Of a DNA stretch of 64,000 bases, positions 49,343 to 58,365 are shown one piece after another; the stretch's first letter is position 1; every line of letters begins with the position of its first letter. A program made the position numbers and the translations under genes. This DNA comes from Microbacterium aoyamense (lineage in GTDB: Bacteria > Actinomycetota > Actinomycetes > Actinomycetales > Microbacteriaceae): contig NZ_JAKNUT010000007.1 in assembly GCF_023155855.1 (NCBI RefSeq), forward strand, positions 62,001 through 126,000. The letters are read 5' to 3'. The notes beneath the pieces were generated by a model. That model made no database searches and was not told where the DNA came from. It saw nothing but the letters and a program-made list of their open reading frames with translations.

Positions 49343-50215
49343 TCAGCCGGCGTTCGTTTGGAGCCAGGCGAGAGAGTCCAACGCTCGACCGTCGACGTAG
49401 ACCTCAAAGTGGAGGTGGCTGGCGGTAGATCGGCCAGTACTTCCCACAAGGCCGACGAGCTGACCCGCGGTGACGGTCTGTCCGCTCGTGACCTGTCGAC
49501 TTCCCGTCTGCAAGTGTGGATAGACCGTGCTCAGCCGTTGACCGTTGAGGACGGACTCGAGCACGACGGTCACACCGTAGGCGCCGTAACTGTCTTGAGA
49601 GATTCTCACGACCCCGTCAACGGACGCATACACGGGTGTGCCACCGGCAGCGAGCATGTCCGTGCCCATGTGGGCGCCGCCTCGCGCCCCGAAGCCGTCA
49701 CCGACGGTAAAAGGCCCGCCGACTGGCCAGCGCACCAGCCCACTGCCAGGGGTAACCATGCTGTAGTCGAACGGCACAGCCGCGCTGCGCGCCGATGCTC
49801 GGGCGCGCGCCGCCGCCGCTTCGGCGGCCTTCTTCTGGTCGATCTCCTCCTGCGTAGTTGCCGCGTAGCCTTCGCGGGAAAACGGTGAGGCGGATACGTC
49901 GGAGGCGATGACGAGAGATTGTGCGTCATCAGACGCGACCTGATGCAGGGTGTTCGTCGGCGACTCGGGTGTGCGCCACGCTCCGTACGCGGGCAAGGCG
50001 ACGGTCGCTATCAGGCCGCATACCATCGCGAAAACGACGAGCGTTCGAGCCTGGCGGCTGCGCTCCGGACGCGAACGTCGAGACGCATCTCCCTGTGCTG
50101 CCCGGACGGTTGCCACTGTCGTCGATGTGTGCGGCGGCGTCCGGTGGCGCCGCGAACGCCTTGTTGTCGCCCCGGTGGAGAGGGCGCCTTCCGGAGAGGC
50201 GATGTGGTCAGCCAT
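49343..50215 (-). CDS. M23-family peptidoglycan endopeptidase
   Basis: The 290-residue protein has an N-terminal cytoplasmic stretch, one transmembrane anchor (TLVVFAMVCGLIATVALPAYGAW), a coiled-coil linker and a LytM/M23 peptidase domain (about 180-285). Zinc ligands appear in HMGTDM and HLHFEV, which makes it probably active. It would cut cell-wall cross-links outside the membrane. It follows the thiol-redox genes in the right-hand module. Confidence 0.85.
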   Translation of the reverse strand: MADHIASPEGALSTGATTRRSRRHRTPPHTSTTVATVRAAQGDASRRSRPERSRQARTLVVFAMVCGLIATVALPAYGAWRTPESPTNTLHQVASDDAQSLVIASDVSASPFSREGYAATTQEEIDQKKAAEAAAARARASARSAAVPFDYSMVTPGSGLVRWPVGGPFTVGDGFGARGGAHMGTDMLAAGGTPVYASVDGVVRISQDSYGAYGVTVVLESVLNGQRLSTVYPHLQTGSRQVTSGQTVTAGQLVGLVGSTGRSTASHLHFEVYVDGRALDSLAWLQTNAG

Positions 50216-50225
50216 CAGTCGTCTT

Positions 50226-50990
50226 TCATAGCGGGAGTGGCACGCTGAGCATGAGTTGTTGCATCTGCGACATGATGGCCGTCCACAGTCCGGTCACCAT
50301 CAGTAGGCCGAGAAGGATCAGGAGCGCGCCGCCCACGATGTTCAGCGCGCGAATGTGACGGCGCAGGACGTCGACGGACCGAGTAGCCCAGCCCCATCCC
50401 GCGGCAAGGATCAGGAACGGGATGCCAAGGCCAAGCGAGTATGCCAGTCCGAGGAGACCAGCTCTGGCAGGGTCGCCAAGATTCCAGGACATCGAGATGA
50501 TCGCGGCGAGAGTCGGGCCGATGCAAGGCGTCCAACCGACCCCGAGGGCGAATCCGAGCAGTGGCGCGCTGATGAGTCCCGCTCGGCTCTGGGTTGTGGG
50601 TCGGAAGGTTCGCTGGGCGATCCCGAAGAAGCCGAGGAAGACCAGGCCGAGCGCGATGATCACGACCCCGAACACGCGGGTCAGGACGTTCGCGTACTGC
50701 AGCAGCAAGAGACCGAATGTGCCACCCAGGACGGTGACCGCGACGAAAACGACGGTGAAACCTGCGATGAAGAGTGAGACGCCCAGCAGGAGTCGCCGCC
50801 GGTCCGCGTTGGAATCGGGCACGCTTCCTGTCGGCGCCGTGCTCCGGGGAGTGGCGCTGCCCAGATAACCGAGGTACCCGGGAACGAGCGGCAGCACACA
50901 GGGTGACACGAATGAGATGAGTCCCGCGAGGATCGCCACCGGGATCGCGACCCACAGCGCGCCGTCGATCACGGCAGATCCGGGGTTCAC
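50226..50990 (-). CDS. ccdA: CcdA/DsbD-type thiol-disulfide transmembrane transporter
   Basis: The 254-residue protein has six helices. It contains the redox cysteines of CcdA in ISFVSPCVLPLVPGYL and GVGWTPCIGPTLAA, which carry electrons from cytoplasmic thioredoxin to extracellular partners. It starts within the stop of the TlpA-like gene (overlap 50987-50990), so the two are co-translated. The extracellular TlpA- and DsbA-like proteins nearby are likely acceptors. Confidence 0.88.
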   Translation of the reverse strand: MNPGSAVIDGALWVAIPVAILAGLISFVSPCVLPLVPGYLGYLGSATPRSTAPTGSVPDSNADRRRLLLGVSLFIAGFTVVFVAVTVLGGTFGLLLLQYANVLTRVFGVVIIALGLVFLGFFGIAQRTFRPTTQSRAGLISAPLLGFALGVGWTPCIGPTLAAIISMSWNLGDPARAGLLGLAYSLGLGIPFLILAAGWGWATRSVDVLRRHIRALNIVGGALLILLGLLMVTGLWTAIMSQMQQLMLSVPLPL

Positions 50991-51592
50991 GATCCGGCCT
51001 CGGCGAGAGTGTCGTCGACCAGTGTGGACAGGATGGAGGCGCTGGCGAGCTGTCCGATGATGCGCGCCGCGACGCGCCCGTCCCGGTCGAGGACGAGCGT
51101 GGTCGGTGTGGCCTGGATGGGTGTGACCTGCGCGAAGGCGAACTTCACTTGGCCGTCCCCGGCGTCGATGACACTGGGGTAGGTCACGTTGTTGTCATCA
51201 GCAAAGGCAGTCGCGCTCGCGGCCGAGTCGTATGTGTTCACGCCCAGGAACTGCACCCCCTGCTCTTTGTATTGCTGCCACACCTCCTCGAGGAGGGGCG
51301 CTTCGGCGATGCACGGCCCGCATGCGGCGTACCAGAAGTTCACAACCAACACGTTGCCGCGAAAGTCATCACTGGAAACGGGCGTGCCGTCTTCGATGAC
51401 GCCGTCGAACTCCACGGGGTCGGTTCGTTCCGCAACGGGGATTTCGACGACACGGAAGTCTCCGGCGATGTAGCCCTTGTTGTCCCCCGCTCGGTATTGA
51501 TCGGCCAGAGAGTCATCGCGGGAGCACCCGACCAGAGCGAGGGTGAGCGCGACCAGACATACTGCCGCGGAGCGCATGCGTGAGCCGTTCAC
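50987..51592 (-). CDS. TlpA-like thioredoxin-fold lipoprotein
   Basis: The 201-residue protein has a lipoprotein signal (lipobox LVGC about residue 21) and a thioredoxin fold with C-G-P-C in WYAACGPCIAEAP. The cis-Pro loop is in QATPTTLVLD. It should act as an extracellular thiol-disulfide reductase fed by CcdA. I take GTG 51592 because it overlaps the upstream stop (GTGA); ATG at 51577 is an alternative. Confidence 0.85.
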   Translation of the reverse strand: MNGSRMRSAAVCLVALTLALVGCSRDDSLADQYRAGDNKGYIAGDFRVVEIPVAERTDPVEFDGVIEDGTPVSSDDFRGNVLVVNFWYAACGPCIAEAPLLEEVWQQYKEQGVQFLGVNTYDSAASATAFADDNNVTYPSVIDAGDGQVKFAFAQVTPIQATPTTLVLDRDGRVAARIIGQLASASILSTLVDDTLAEAGS

Positions 51593-51924
51593 GGGCGTCG
51601 AATCTTGATCAGTGCGCCAGCAGCGAGGAAGACGAGGGCTGCAACTGGTTGCGCGATGGTCCACACGATGCCCGCGAAGGGGAACGGGAGGACGGGGTTC
51701 CAGATCACCGCGATGGCGAGAAAGACAGGCAACCACCACCACTGCCGGGCTTGGATGGCGAACCACCCGATGATCACGGCCAGAATCGAGACGACGAACA
51801 GGACGAGGGCCGCCCAGCCGTTGTTGAGGAGGACGGGTGCGAGGAACAGGACGGCGGCGGCGACGAGGCTCGGGGCAAGAGCGTTGCGCTGGTACGGGGA
51901 GGGTTCGCGTTTCGGCTTGCTCAC
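51589..51924 (-). CDS. Small membrane protein (DUF6804-like)
   Basis: The 111-residue protein has four hydrophobic helices (AAAVLFLAPVLLNNGWAALVLFVVSILAVIIGWF... and LPVFLAIAVIWNPVLPFPF). The conserved WNPVLPF motif is typical of DUF6804-type proteins, whose function is unknown. It overlaps both neighbours by 4 bases. Confidence 0.72.
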   Translation of the reverse strand: MSKPKREPSPYQRNALAPSLVAAAVLFLAPVLLNNGWAALVLFVVSILAVIIGWFAIQARQWWWLPVFLAIAVIWNPVLPFPFAGIVWTIAQPVAALVFLAAGALIKIRRP

Positions 51925-52457
51925 TTTTCTACCTCGATCGTTGACTGCGCTTCCGACCTCGCGTCGTCCACGGACTGGCTGGCGGTTCGACGTCGCCGGA
52001 ATGTGTCAATCAGCAGGAGGATGACTCCGGCACCGAGCGCGACGTCGGCGAGGTTGCCGATGAAGAGGTCGCCGTAGGCGAGGAAGTCGACCACGTGCCC
52101 GCGCCCAAACGCCGGCGGGGCGAAGAGTCGGTCGATCAGGTTGCCCACGGCGCCACCGAGGATGAGGCCGAGCGCGACCGCTGTGATCGCGGTTCGGGCC
52201 CGTGTGGTCGCGATCAGAATCAGGACGACAGCGCCGACGCCAAGGAGCGTGAGCAGCCAGGTGACTCCCGAACCGAGAGACAGGATCGCACCCGGATTGA
52301 ACGCGAGCTGCAGGCCGAGGAGGTCGCCGACCAGGCGGATGCGGTCGGTCTCGCTGAGTGCGCTGAGCGCCGCAGCCTTTGTCGCCTGGTCGATGAGGAT
52401 GGCGACGGCTGCCACGATGCACCCGACGGCGAACAGGCGCAGTCTCCGGCTATTCAT
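51921..52457 (-). CDS. lspA: Lipoprotein signal peptidase II
   Basis: This 178-residue aspartic peptidase has four helices and the family motifs FNPGAILSLGSG, GGAVGNLIDRLF and GHVVDFLAY, with the catalytic Asp pair in GNLIDR and NLADVAL. It removes signal peptides from diacylated lipoproteins. An extra lspA beside metal-resistance genes is a known pattern in Gram-positive mobile elements. It probably processes the lipoproteins of this island. Confidence 0.9.
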   Translation of the reverse strand: MNSRRLRLFAVGCIVAAVAILIDQATKAAALSALSETDRIRLVGDLLGLQLAFNPGAILSLGSGVTWLLTLLGVGAVVLILIATTRARTAITAVALGLILGGAVGNLIDRLFAPPAFGRGHVVDFLAYGDLFIGNLADVALGAGVILLLIDTFRRRRTASQSVDDARSEAQSTIEVEK

Positions 52458-53094
52458 CGTCGGTACCGGTCTGCGCACCTTCGCGGTCGCGGCGGCGGCG
52501 TTCTCGACCGACCATCAGCACGATGATGGCGCCGCCCCCGAGGATGAGTGCGCCGGTCACCACCGCGAGGACGGGCAGGAGAGCCCCACCGCCTGTGCTC
52601 TCGCCGTGACCTTCCGCGCCCGTGTCGTTATTCACCGCGACTGAGGGCTCCGGCGTCGCTGTCTCCGCCACGCCCTCGGTCGGGGCGGGCGCAGGAGCGA
52701 TCGTTGCTGCGACCGTGTACGAGTACTCCCCGCTGATGGGGTGACCGTCGCTGGAGACGACCTTCCACCTCACGGTGAACAGGCCGTTGGGCGCCTCGTC
52801 GAGGAGATGCTGCGTGACGAAGATCTCGTCGTCTACCGACGGCGGATCGGTGGTGTAGTTGGCACCATCCGGCCCGATGACCTCGATGACCATCGTGGCC
52901 GGGTCGGAGTTGAGCGCGGCGCTGAAGGTGAGTGTGATCTCTGCCGGTGAGCTGTCGACGGTCGAGTCGGCGGTTGGGAATGTCGAGACGAGCTCGTCGT
53001 GCGCGTCCGCGGGAGCGGCCGTTGCGAGGGCAAAGGACGCGCCGAGGAGAACGGCGGTGAGCATGGCCAGCGTGCGGCGTGCGTGGTTAGGCAT
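52450..53094 (-). CDS. copC: CopC-domain copper-binding protein, membrane anchored
   Basis: The 214-residue protein has a signal peptide ending in ADA, followed directly by His (HDELVSTFPTADSTVDSSPAEITLTFSAALN), the N-terminal His ligand of CopC. The CopC beta-domain ends in SSDGHPISGEYSYTV, and a Pro/Glu linker and one C-terminal membrane helix with a basic tail follow. It would hold Cu(II) outside the membrane. It overlaps lspA and the CDF gene. Confidence 0.87.
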   Translation of the reverse strand: MPNHARRTLAMLTAVLLGASFALATAAPADAHDELVSTFPTADSTVDSSPAEITLTFSAALNSDPATMVIEVIGPDGANYTTDPPSVDDEIFVTQHLLDEAPNGLFTVRWKVVSSDGHPISGEYSYTVAATIAPAPAPTEGVAETATPEPSVAVNNDTGAEGHGESTGGGALLPVLAVVTGALILGGGAIIVLMVGRERRRRDREGAQTGTDDE

Positions 53095-54001
53095 GGGTGG
53101 TGTGTTCTCCGGGATGCGACTGTGGTTCGAGTTGGAATGTGGAGTGCTCGACGCTGACGGGGAAGTGGTCGGCGACGCACTCCTGGAGTGATGTCAGGAG
53201 TCGCGCGCTGTCGTCGGCAGAGAGACCGTCGTCGACGACGACGTGAGCGCTCAGGGTGGGCAGATCGGTGGAGACTTGGGACGCGTGCAGATCGTGGATC
53301 GCGATGACGTGCGGCAGCGCCAAGATGTGGCGGCGCACTTCTGCGAGGTCCAGGCCGGGAGGAGTGCTCTCCAGCAGAACGCTCCCCGATGCTCGCAGCA
53401 GGATGAGGGTGCGGGGAATGATGAGCAGGGCGATGAGGATGCCGGCGATCGCGTCTGCCTGATACCAGCCGAGCGTCGCGATCAGGATCGCGCTGATGAT
53501 TACCGCGACCGATCCGAGGGCGTCGTTCATGACCTCGAGGAACGCGGCCCGCATGTTGAGGTTCTGCTTGCGGCCCCCCATCAGCACCACGAGTGAGATG
53601 ACGTTGGCGACGAGACCGACGATGCCGAAGAACAGCAGACTCCCAGACGCGATCTCGGGTGGTTCAAAGAGCCGCCGGATGCCCTCGACGAGCGCGAAGA
53701 TCCCGACGCCGAGCAGCAGTGCCGCCTGCGCGAGCGCCCCTAGAACCTCGGCTCGTCGCAACCCCCACGTGTGTCTATCGGACGGTGGTCGGTTCATCAG
53801 GTGTGCCGCCGTCACGGCGAGGGCGAGGCCGATGACGTCAGTGAGCATGTGGGTCGCGTCGACCAAGAGAGCAAGGCTCCCTGTGATGATCGCGCCGAAG
53901 ACCTCAATGACGAACACTGACGCGGTGATCGAGAACGCGATGATCAGACGGTTCCGCGGTGTCGCGGTCGCGCCGGCGCCGTGGCTGTGATCTGCTCCCA
54001 T
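53087..54001 (-). CDS. czcD: Cation-diffusion-facilitator exporter (CzcD-type)
   Basis: The 304-residue protein has six helices and the conserved metal-binding Asp/His of TM2 and TM5 (LLVDATHMLTDVIGL and EVMNDALGSVAV). A His-containing N-terminus and a C-terminal cytoplasmic domain with Zn-binding-like residues (HDLHASQVSTDLPTLSAHVVVDD) complete it. It exports Zn2+, Cd2+ or Co2+ in exchange for protons. The neighbouring CzcO-like gene supports this module. Confidence 0.9.
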   Translation of the reverse strand: MGADHSHGAGATATPRNRLIIAFSITASVFVIEVFGAIITGSLALLVDATHMLTDVIGLALAVTAAHLMNRPPSDRHTWGLRRAEVLGALAQAALLLGVGIFALVEGIRRLFEPPEIASGSLLFFGIVGLVANVISLVVLMGGRKQNLNMRAAFLEVMNDALGSVAVIISAILIATLGWYQADAIAGILIALLIIPRTLILLRASGSVLLESTPPGLDLAEVRRHILALPHVIAIHDLHASQVSTDLPTLSAHVVVDDGLSADDSARLLTSLQECVADHFPVSVEHSTFQLEPQSHPGEHTTHA

Positions 54002-54013
54002 GCTCTGCTCCTT

Positions 54014-55030
54014 TCAGGGGCGATTGACGATGTGGTGCGCGATCGCGGTGGCATCTCGCCCAACGCCTGCGATGGTCCCTGAGGCGGGGCTGCCGTGTGC
54101 GGGGTCGCCGGCGACGAAGAGACCAGGAAGGTCGGTGAGTGTCGCACGGAGTGGCCGCTGACCCCTTCGGGGCGGAAGCCACCGGTTCGCCGGCGTGAAC
54201 CCCGTCGCGTAGATGATCGAGTGCGGCGCTGAGCGCGATCCGTCCGCGTACACAACCTCAGCTCCATGAGCGTCCACAACATCGGGTACGAGGTTCACGC
54301 CCGCCCGGCGGAGCTGCGAGAGGGACTCCCCGAAGATCGGCTCCGCCTGCGGACGACGCCACCATCTGCCGCGGCTGTCCGTATAGGCGCTGTGTCGCTC
54401 GACGGCACGGTGCCGTCGCGGCCCTCGCACCGAGAGGGTGACAGCGTGGGATGCCGACAGCTCGCGGGCGAGTTGCACGCCGCTGTTGCCGCCACCGACG
54501 ATGAGCACGTCGCCCTCGGCGATCTGGCGCGGATATTGATACTGGCTCGAATGCATCGCAGATCCCGGCACGACCAGTTTGATTGCCCATTCGGGCATGT
54601 GCGCTCGAGCCGCGGCGCCGGTCGCGCACACGATGTTCCGGGTCTGTACATCTCCAAGATTGGTGGCAAGGAACAGCGTCGGGCCGCTCCCGTGACGCTC
54701 GACGTTTCGGGCGCTGACTCCCCATTGGGTTTCGACGCCGAGCGTGGATTCGACGTCTGCAAGGTAGTCCGCCATCTCGTCGGCGCGAATTGCGCGTCGC
54801 TGGTCGCCCGAGTGCGGATGGTTTGGCAGCGCGCTGTGCCGGGCGTCGCTGAGCAAGCTCATCGAGTGCCAGCGGGTTGACCAGCTCCGTTGCTGTGTGT
54901 CCGCGGCATCTACCACGACGAAGTCCTGCTGTGGACGCAGCCCCTCGGCGATCAGCGCGGCTGCGACCGCGAGTCCGGATTGTCCCGCTCCGACGATGAT
55001 CGCGCGTCGGTGCGACAGGCCTACTGTCAT
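54014..55030 (-). CDS. CzcO-like flavoprotein
   Basis: This 338-residue protein has the FAD motif (AIIVGAGQSGLAVAAAL) and an NADPH motif (VLIVGGGNSGVQLARELSAS), the layout of CzcO/flavin-containing monooxygenases. CzcO-type flavoproteins are encoded beside CDF transporters in metal-resistance clusters, though their reaction is not established. Its start overlaps the DsbA-like gene stop by 4 bases. Confidence 0.8.
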   Translation of the reverse strand: MTVGLSHRRAIIVGAGQSGLAVAAALIAEGLRPQQDFVVVDAADTQQRSWSTRWHSMSLLSDARHSALPNHPHSGDQRRAIRADEMADYLADVESTLGVETQWGVSARNVERHGSGPTLFLATNLGDVQTRNIVCATGAAARAHMPEWAIKLVVPGSAMHSSQYQYPRQIAEGDVLIVGGGNSGVQLARELSASHAVTLSVRGPRRHRAVERHSAYTDSRGRWWRRPQAEPIFGESLSQLRRAGVNLVPDVVDAHGAEVVYADGSRSAPHSIIYATGFTPANRWLPPRRGQRPLRATLTDLPGLFVAGDPAHGSPASGTIAGVGRDATAIAHHIVNRP

Positions 55031-55704
55031 CGACCGGCTCCGTTGACGGCATCCTCGATCGCGTTGGGGAGGTCGTCCCAGTCTTCGATCGTGAGCTGTT
55101 CGCCATCGAGGAAGAAGGTGGGTGTGCTGCGAACTCCGAGCGCGCTGCCCTCGTCGAAGTCGAGCTTGACCCGTGCGAGCGTCACCGGATCTGCGATGGC
55201 CGTGTCGTACGCGTCCATGTCGAGCCCGAGCTCTTCGGCGAAGTCGCGGAAGACATCCGCGCGGGACTCCTGCGCCTCTCCCCACTCCGTCTGGGTTTCG
55301 AAGAGACGGTGGTACATGTCCTCGAACCGGCCCTGCTGCGCTGCCGCCTCGACCGCCAGCGCCGCGTTGGTGGAGTTCGTGTGCCCAGGCAGGGGGAAGT
55401 AGCGGACGATGTAGGTGATCTTCCCCGCGTACTGTTCGCGCAGGTCCTCCACCAGCGGGTAGAACGCGCCGCACGCTTCGCATTCGAAGTCCAAGAACTC
55501 CACGATCGTGACGGCGCCGTCGCCTCCTTCATCGAGCACGTGTGAGCTAGCGCGGACGACTTGCGGCTCCTCGCCCTCCGCCTGAGGGGGTGAGGTGAGG
55601 CTCTGGTTGACGAGGAAGAAGATCAGGCCGACTAGCATCAGCAGGCCGAGGATGGTGCCGGTGACGACAGTCACCTTCAGGGATCGGTTCAACGGGTACT
55701 CCAA
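55027..55704 (-). CDS. DsbA-like membrane-anchored thiol oxidoreductase
   Basis: The 225-residue protein has an N-terminal anchor (VTGTILGLLMLVGLIFFLV) and a DsbA/thioredoxin fold with C-E-A-C (FLDFECEACGAFYPLV). The conserved cis-Pro is in GVRSTPTFFLDGEQL. It should form or isomerise disulfides outside the membrane. Beside CcdA, TlpA, CopC and the metal exporters it suggests the module protects or uses extracellular thiols. Confidence 0.85.
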   Translation of the reverse strand: MEYPLNRSLKVTVVTGTILGLLMLVGLIFFLVNQSLTSPPQAEGEEPQVVRASSHVLDEGGDGAVTIVEFLDFECEACGAFYPLVEDLREQYAGKITYIVRYFPLPGHTNSTNAALAVEAAAQQGRFEDMYHRLFETQTEWGEAQESRADVFRDFAEELGLDMDAYDTAIADPVTLARVKLDFDEGSALGVRSTPTFFLDGEQLTIEDWDDLPNAIEDAVNGAGR

Positions 55705-55776
55705 ACACAGGGGACAGGTCGGACTCCCGGCGCGATGCGCCGGAACGTGGCCGTCGTCGAGGACGGCTTACCTGTC

Positions 55777-56244
55777 TCAGGTGCGGGAAATGGAGAGCTC
55801 GGAGAGCGTGACCGGTCGGAGCACCGGACGGTCAGCGGAGATGAGTATCGAGAGCGTGCGCGCAATCCCGCCCAGACGGGGCGCGGTTCGGGGCAGCACG
55901 AAGTAGCGGATCAAGGCGATGAGCAGGATCGTGCAGAAGATGCCGAGCAGGCAGCCCGCTGTCCCCGCCAAGACGGTTCCGACGTCGGCCCACTCGGTCA
56001 CCGCCACCAGGTCCTGGTCGGCGTTCGGAACAACCGCGGCGTCCCCCGCGACAGCATCCGAGACGATCTGCGAGACAGCGACTGAAGCTCCGGCCGACGA
56101 GAGGGTGCCGTCTGCTTCGGAGTGTGACGCGGACCACGCAGCGACGATCAGCAGTAGGGCGAGGCCCAGCCCGGTAATGATCTTCGTTATCAGCAGACGC
56201 TCGCTCAGGACTCTCAGCGGTCGGGTGCGTGCTGAGGGGAGCAT
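55777..56244 (-). CDS. Membrane protein of unknown function
   Basis: The 155-residue protein has one helix near residues 19-39 and another near 90-118 (VGTVLAGTAGCLLGIFCTILLIALIRYFVL). An extracellular loop rich in Ala and Asp lies between them. No family is recognised. It lies between the DsbA-like gene and the P1B ATPase in the same direction. Confidence 0.68.
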   Translation of the reverse strand: MLPSARTRPLRVLSERLLITKIITGLGLALLLIVAAWSASHSEADGTLSSAGASVAVSQIVSDAVAGDAAVVPNADQDLVAVTEWADVGTVLAGTAGCLLGIFCTILLIALIRYFVLPRTAPRLGGIARTLSILISADRPVLRPVTLSELSISRT

Positions 56245-56277
56245 GTCAGGCCAAGGATACCAAGGGTCGAAGCGCGA

Positions 56278-58365
56278 TCAAACGCGCGACGACTCGAGCG
56301 CGACGGCCGCGTCGGACGCGAGCTTGGAGAGCCTCGCCGGGCGGCGCGCGGCGCGGACGCCGTTGAGGATGACGATGACCTCGGCGACTTCGTGCACCAG
56401 AACGACGCCCGCGAGCCCCAGCACGCCAAACAGGGCGAGCGGGAAGAGCACGACGATGATCGCAAGTGCGAGGCCGATGTTGACGGTCATGATGCGACGC
56501 GCACGCCGCGCGTGGGCGATGGCCGCGGGGAGCAGGCGCAGGTCGTGTCCTGTGAAGGCGATGTCGGCTGACTCGACGGCGGCAGCAGCCCCCTTGACGC
56601 CCATGGCGATGCCGACCGTCGCGGTGGCCAGGGCAGGGGCGTCATTGATGCCGTCGCCGACCATCGCGGTTGGTCGAATTGCGACGAGTTCGTCGATGGC
56701 GGTGGCTTTGTCAGCGGGGAGCTGTTCGGCCCGGACGTCGGTGATCCCGGCTTCCTGGGCGATCGCGCGGGCGGTGCGGGCGTTGTCTCCCGTCAGCATG
56801 ACGGCATCGATGCCTTCCGCAACGAGCATCCGGATGGTCTCCGCCGCTTCCGGTCGCAGCTCGTCCCGGACGCCGATGACGCCGACGATCACACCGTCGG
56901 CCTCGGCGACGACGATCGTCATGCCATTCGACGCCATTGCATCAGCGGCGACGCGGAGCGCGCCGGCGTCGAGCCACCGATCGTTGCCGACCCGTACAGC
57001 TCTCCCTTTGACGCGACCGGTGATGCCGCGCCCCGCTTCCTCTACCACGTCCGACGCAATCGTGCGGGTGGGCGCGGCGGCGGTGATCGCCGCGGCGAGT
57101 GGGTGGGTGCTGGATGCTTCGAGTGCGGCCGCCCAGGCCAGCACCTCGTCGCGTGAGATGCCGGGGGCGGTGATGACGTCGACGACCGCCGGCTCATTGC
57201 GGGTGAGCGTGCCGGTCTTGTCGAGCGCGACCGTTCGGATGGTCCCGAACTGTTCGAAGGCCTCGCCGGACTTGATCACGATGCCGAACTTCGATGCCGA
57301 TCCGATCGCGCTGATCACGGTGACCGGCACCGCGATCGCCAAAGCGCACGGGGAGGCCGCGACGAGGACGACGAGGGCGCGCTCGATCCACGTTGAGGGG
57401 TCGCCAATCAGGAATCCGAAGAGCGCGACGAGGGCCGCGACGATCAGAACGATGGGGACGAGAGGGCGAGCGATCCGGTCGGCGAGTCGCGCTCGCTCGC
57501 CCTTGCGTGCGTGCGCTTGTTCCACGAGGGCGACGATCTGCGTCAGGGAGTTGTCTCGGCCGTCAGCGGTGGCCTCGATCCGTATCGTCGCGGAGCCGTT
57601 TACCGAGCCGGCGGCGACCGCATCGCCGGGACCGGCCTCGATCGGGATCGATTCGCCCGTGATCGCGGAGGTGTCCAGGCTGGAGCGGCCCTCGACCACG
57701 ACGCCGTCGGTGGCGACGCGTTCGCCCGCACCGACGACAAGGATGTCGAGTTCGCGCACGTCGGTTGCGGGGATGGTGACGTCACCGGATAGCCGGGAGA
57801 CGCGAACCGTCTCCGGGATCAGCGACAGCAATGCGCGCAGACCCTCCTTTGCGCGGTCCATCGCTCGATCTTCGAGTGCCTCTGCGAGCGAGAACAAGAA
57901 CGCGAGCGTCGCCGCCTCGCCGACATGTCCGAGGAGCACCGCACCGATCGCGGCGATCGTCATCAGCAGGGCGACGCCGAGACGCCCCCGGATCAGGCGT
58001 CGGATTGCGCCGGGAACGAAGGTGTAGGCGCCGGCGACCAACGCCAGACCTTGAAGGACGACGGCCGGGATCGGCAGACCAGTCCACTCGAAGATGTAAC
58101 CCGCGAGGAGGAGGACGCCCGCGATCGCTGACGGCAGCAGGGCGGGATCACGCCACCACGCCGGACGGATCTCAACCTCGACGGGCCCGTCGGTCGAGAT
58201 GATGTCGGGGCCGCAGCACGCGTCGCCCTCCATGTGACCTGTCGAGGTAGCGGTCTGCTCCGGCGCGCAGCATGCGTCGGCAGCTGGCTGGTTGCGGGAG
58301 AACTCGATCCGGCGGACGGCAGGGGTCTTGCGGGGCTCGTCGGGACCGCAGCACTCCTCGCTCAT
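56278..58365 (-). CDS. Heavy-metal P1B ATPase with SPC motif and Cys-Cys N-terminus
   Basis: The 695-residue pump has phosphorylation Asp382 (LDKTGTLTRN), TGES, and GDGINDAPALATATVGIAMG. The intramembrane metal motif reads S-P-C (338-340) rather than C-P-C, which places it near P1B-4 (Co/Zn/Cd) pumps. The last helix has HEVAEVIVILN, where related pumps usually have HEG-x. Three Cys pairs (ECCGPD, ACCAPE, ACCGPD) near residues 5, 32 and 50 replace HMA domains. With cmtR directly upstream, Cd2+/Pb2+/Zn2+ export is likely. Confidence 0.86.
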   Translation of the reverse strand: MSEECCGPDEPRKTPAVRRIEFSRNQPAADACCAPEQTATSTGHMEGDACCGPDIISTDGPVEVEIRPAWWRDPALLPSAIAGVLLLAGYIFEWTGLPIPAVVLQGLALVAGAYTFVPGAIRRLIRGRLGVALLMTIAAIGAVLLGHVGEAATLAFLFSLAEALEDRAMDRAKEGLRALLSLIPETVRVSRLSGDVTIPATDVRELDILVVGAGERVATDGVVVEGRSSLDTSAITGESIPIEAGPGDAVAAGSVNGSATIRIEATADGRDNSLTQIVALVEQAHARKGERARLADRIARPLVPIVLIVAALVALFGFLIGDPSTWIERALVVLVAASPCALAIAVPVTVISAIGSASKFGIVIKSGEAFEQFGTIRTVALDKTGTLTRNEPAVVDVITAPGISRDEVLAWAAALEASSTHPLAAAITAAAPTRTIASDVVEEAGRGITGRVKGRAVRVGNDRWLDAGALRVAADAMASNGMTIVVAEADGVIVGVIGVRDELRPEAAETIRMLVAEGIDAVMLTGDNARTARAIAQEAGITDVRAEQLPADKATAIDELVAIRPTAMVGDGINDAPALATATVGIAMGVKGAAAAVESADIAFTGHDLRLLPAAIAHARRARRIMTVNIGLALAIIVVLFPLALFGVLGLAGVVLVHEVAEVIVILNGVRAARRPARLSKLASDAAVALESSRV

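Noticed and set aside
55919..58027. A long plus-strand open frame of about 700 codons
   Set aside because: It is antisense to the P1B ATPase and its neighbour; such long shadow frames are expected at this GC content and its sequence is low-complexity Ser/Arg/Ala.
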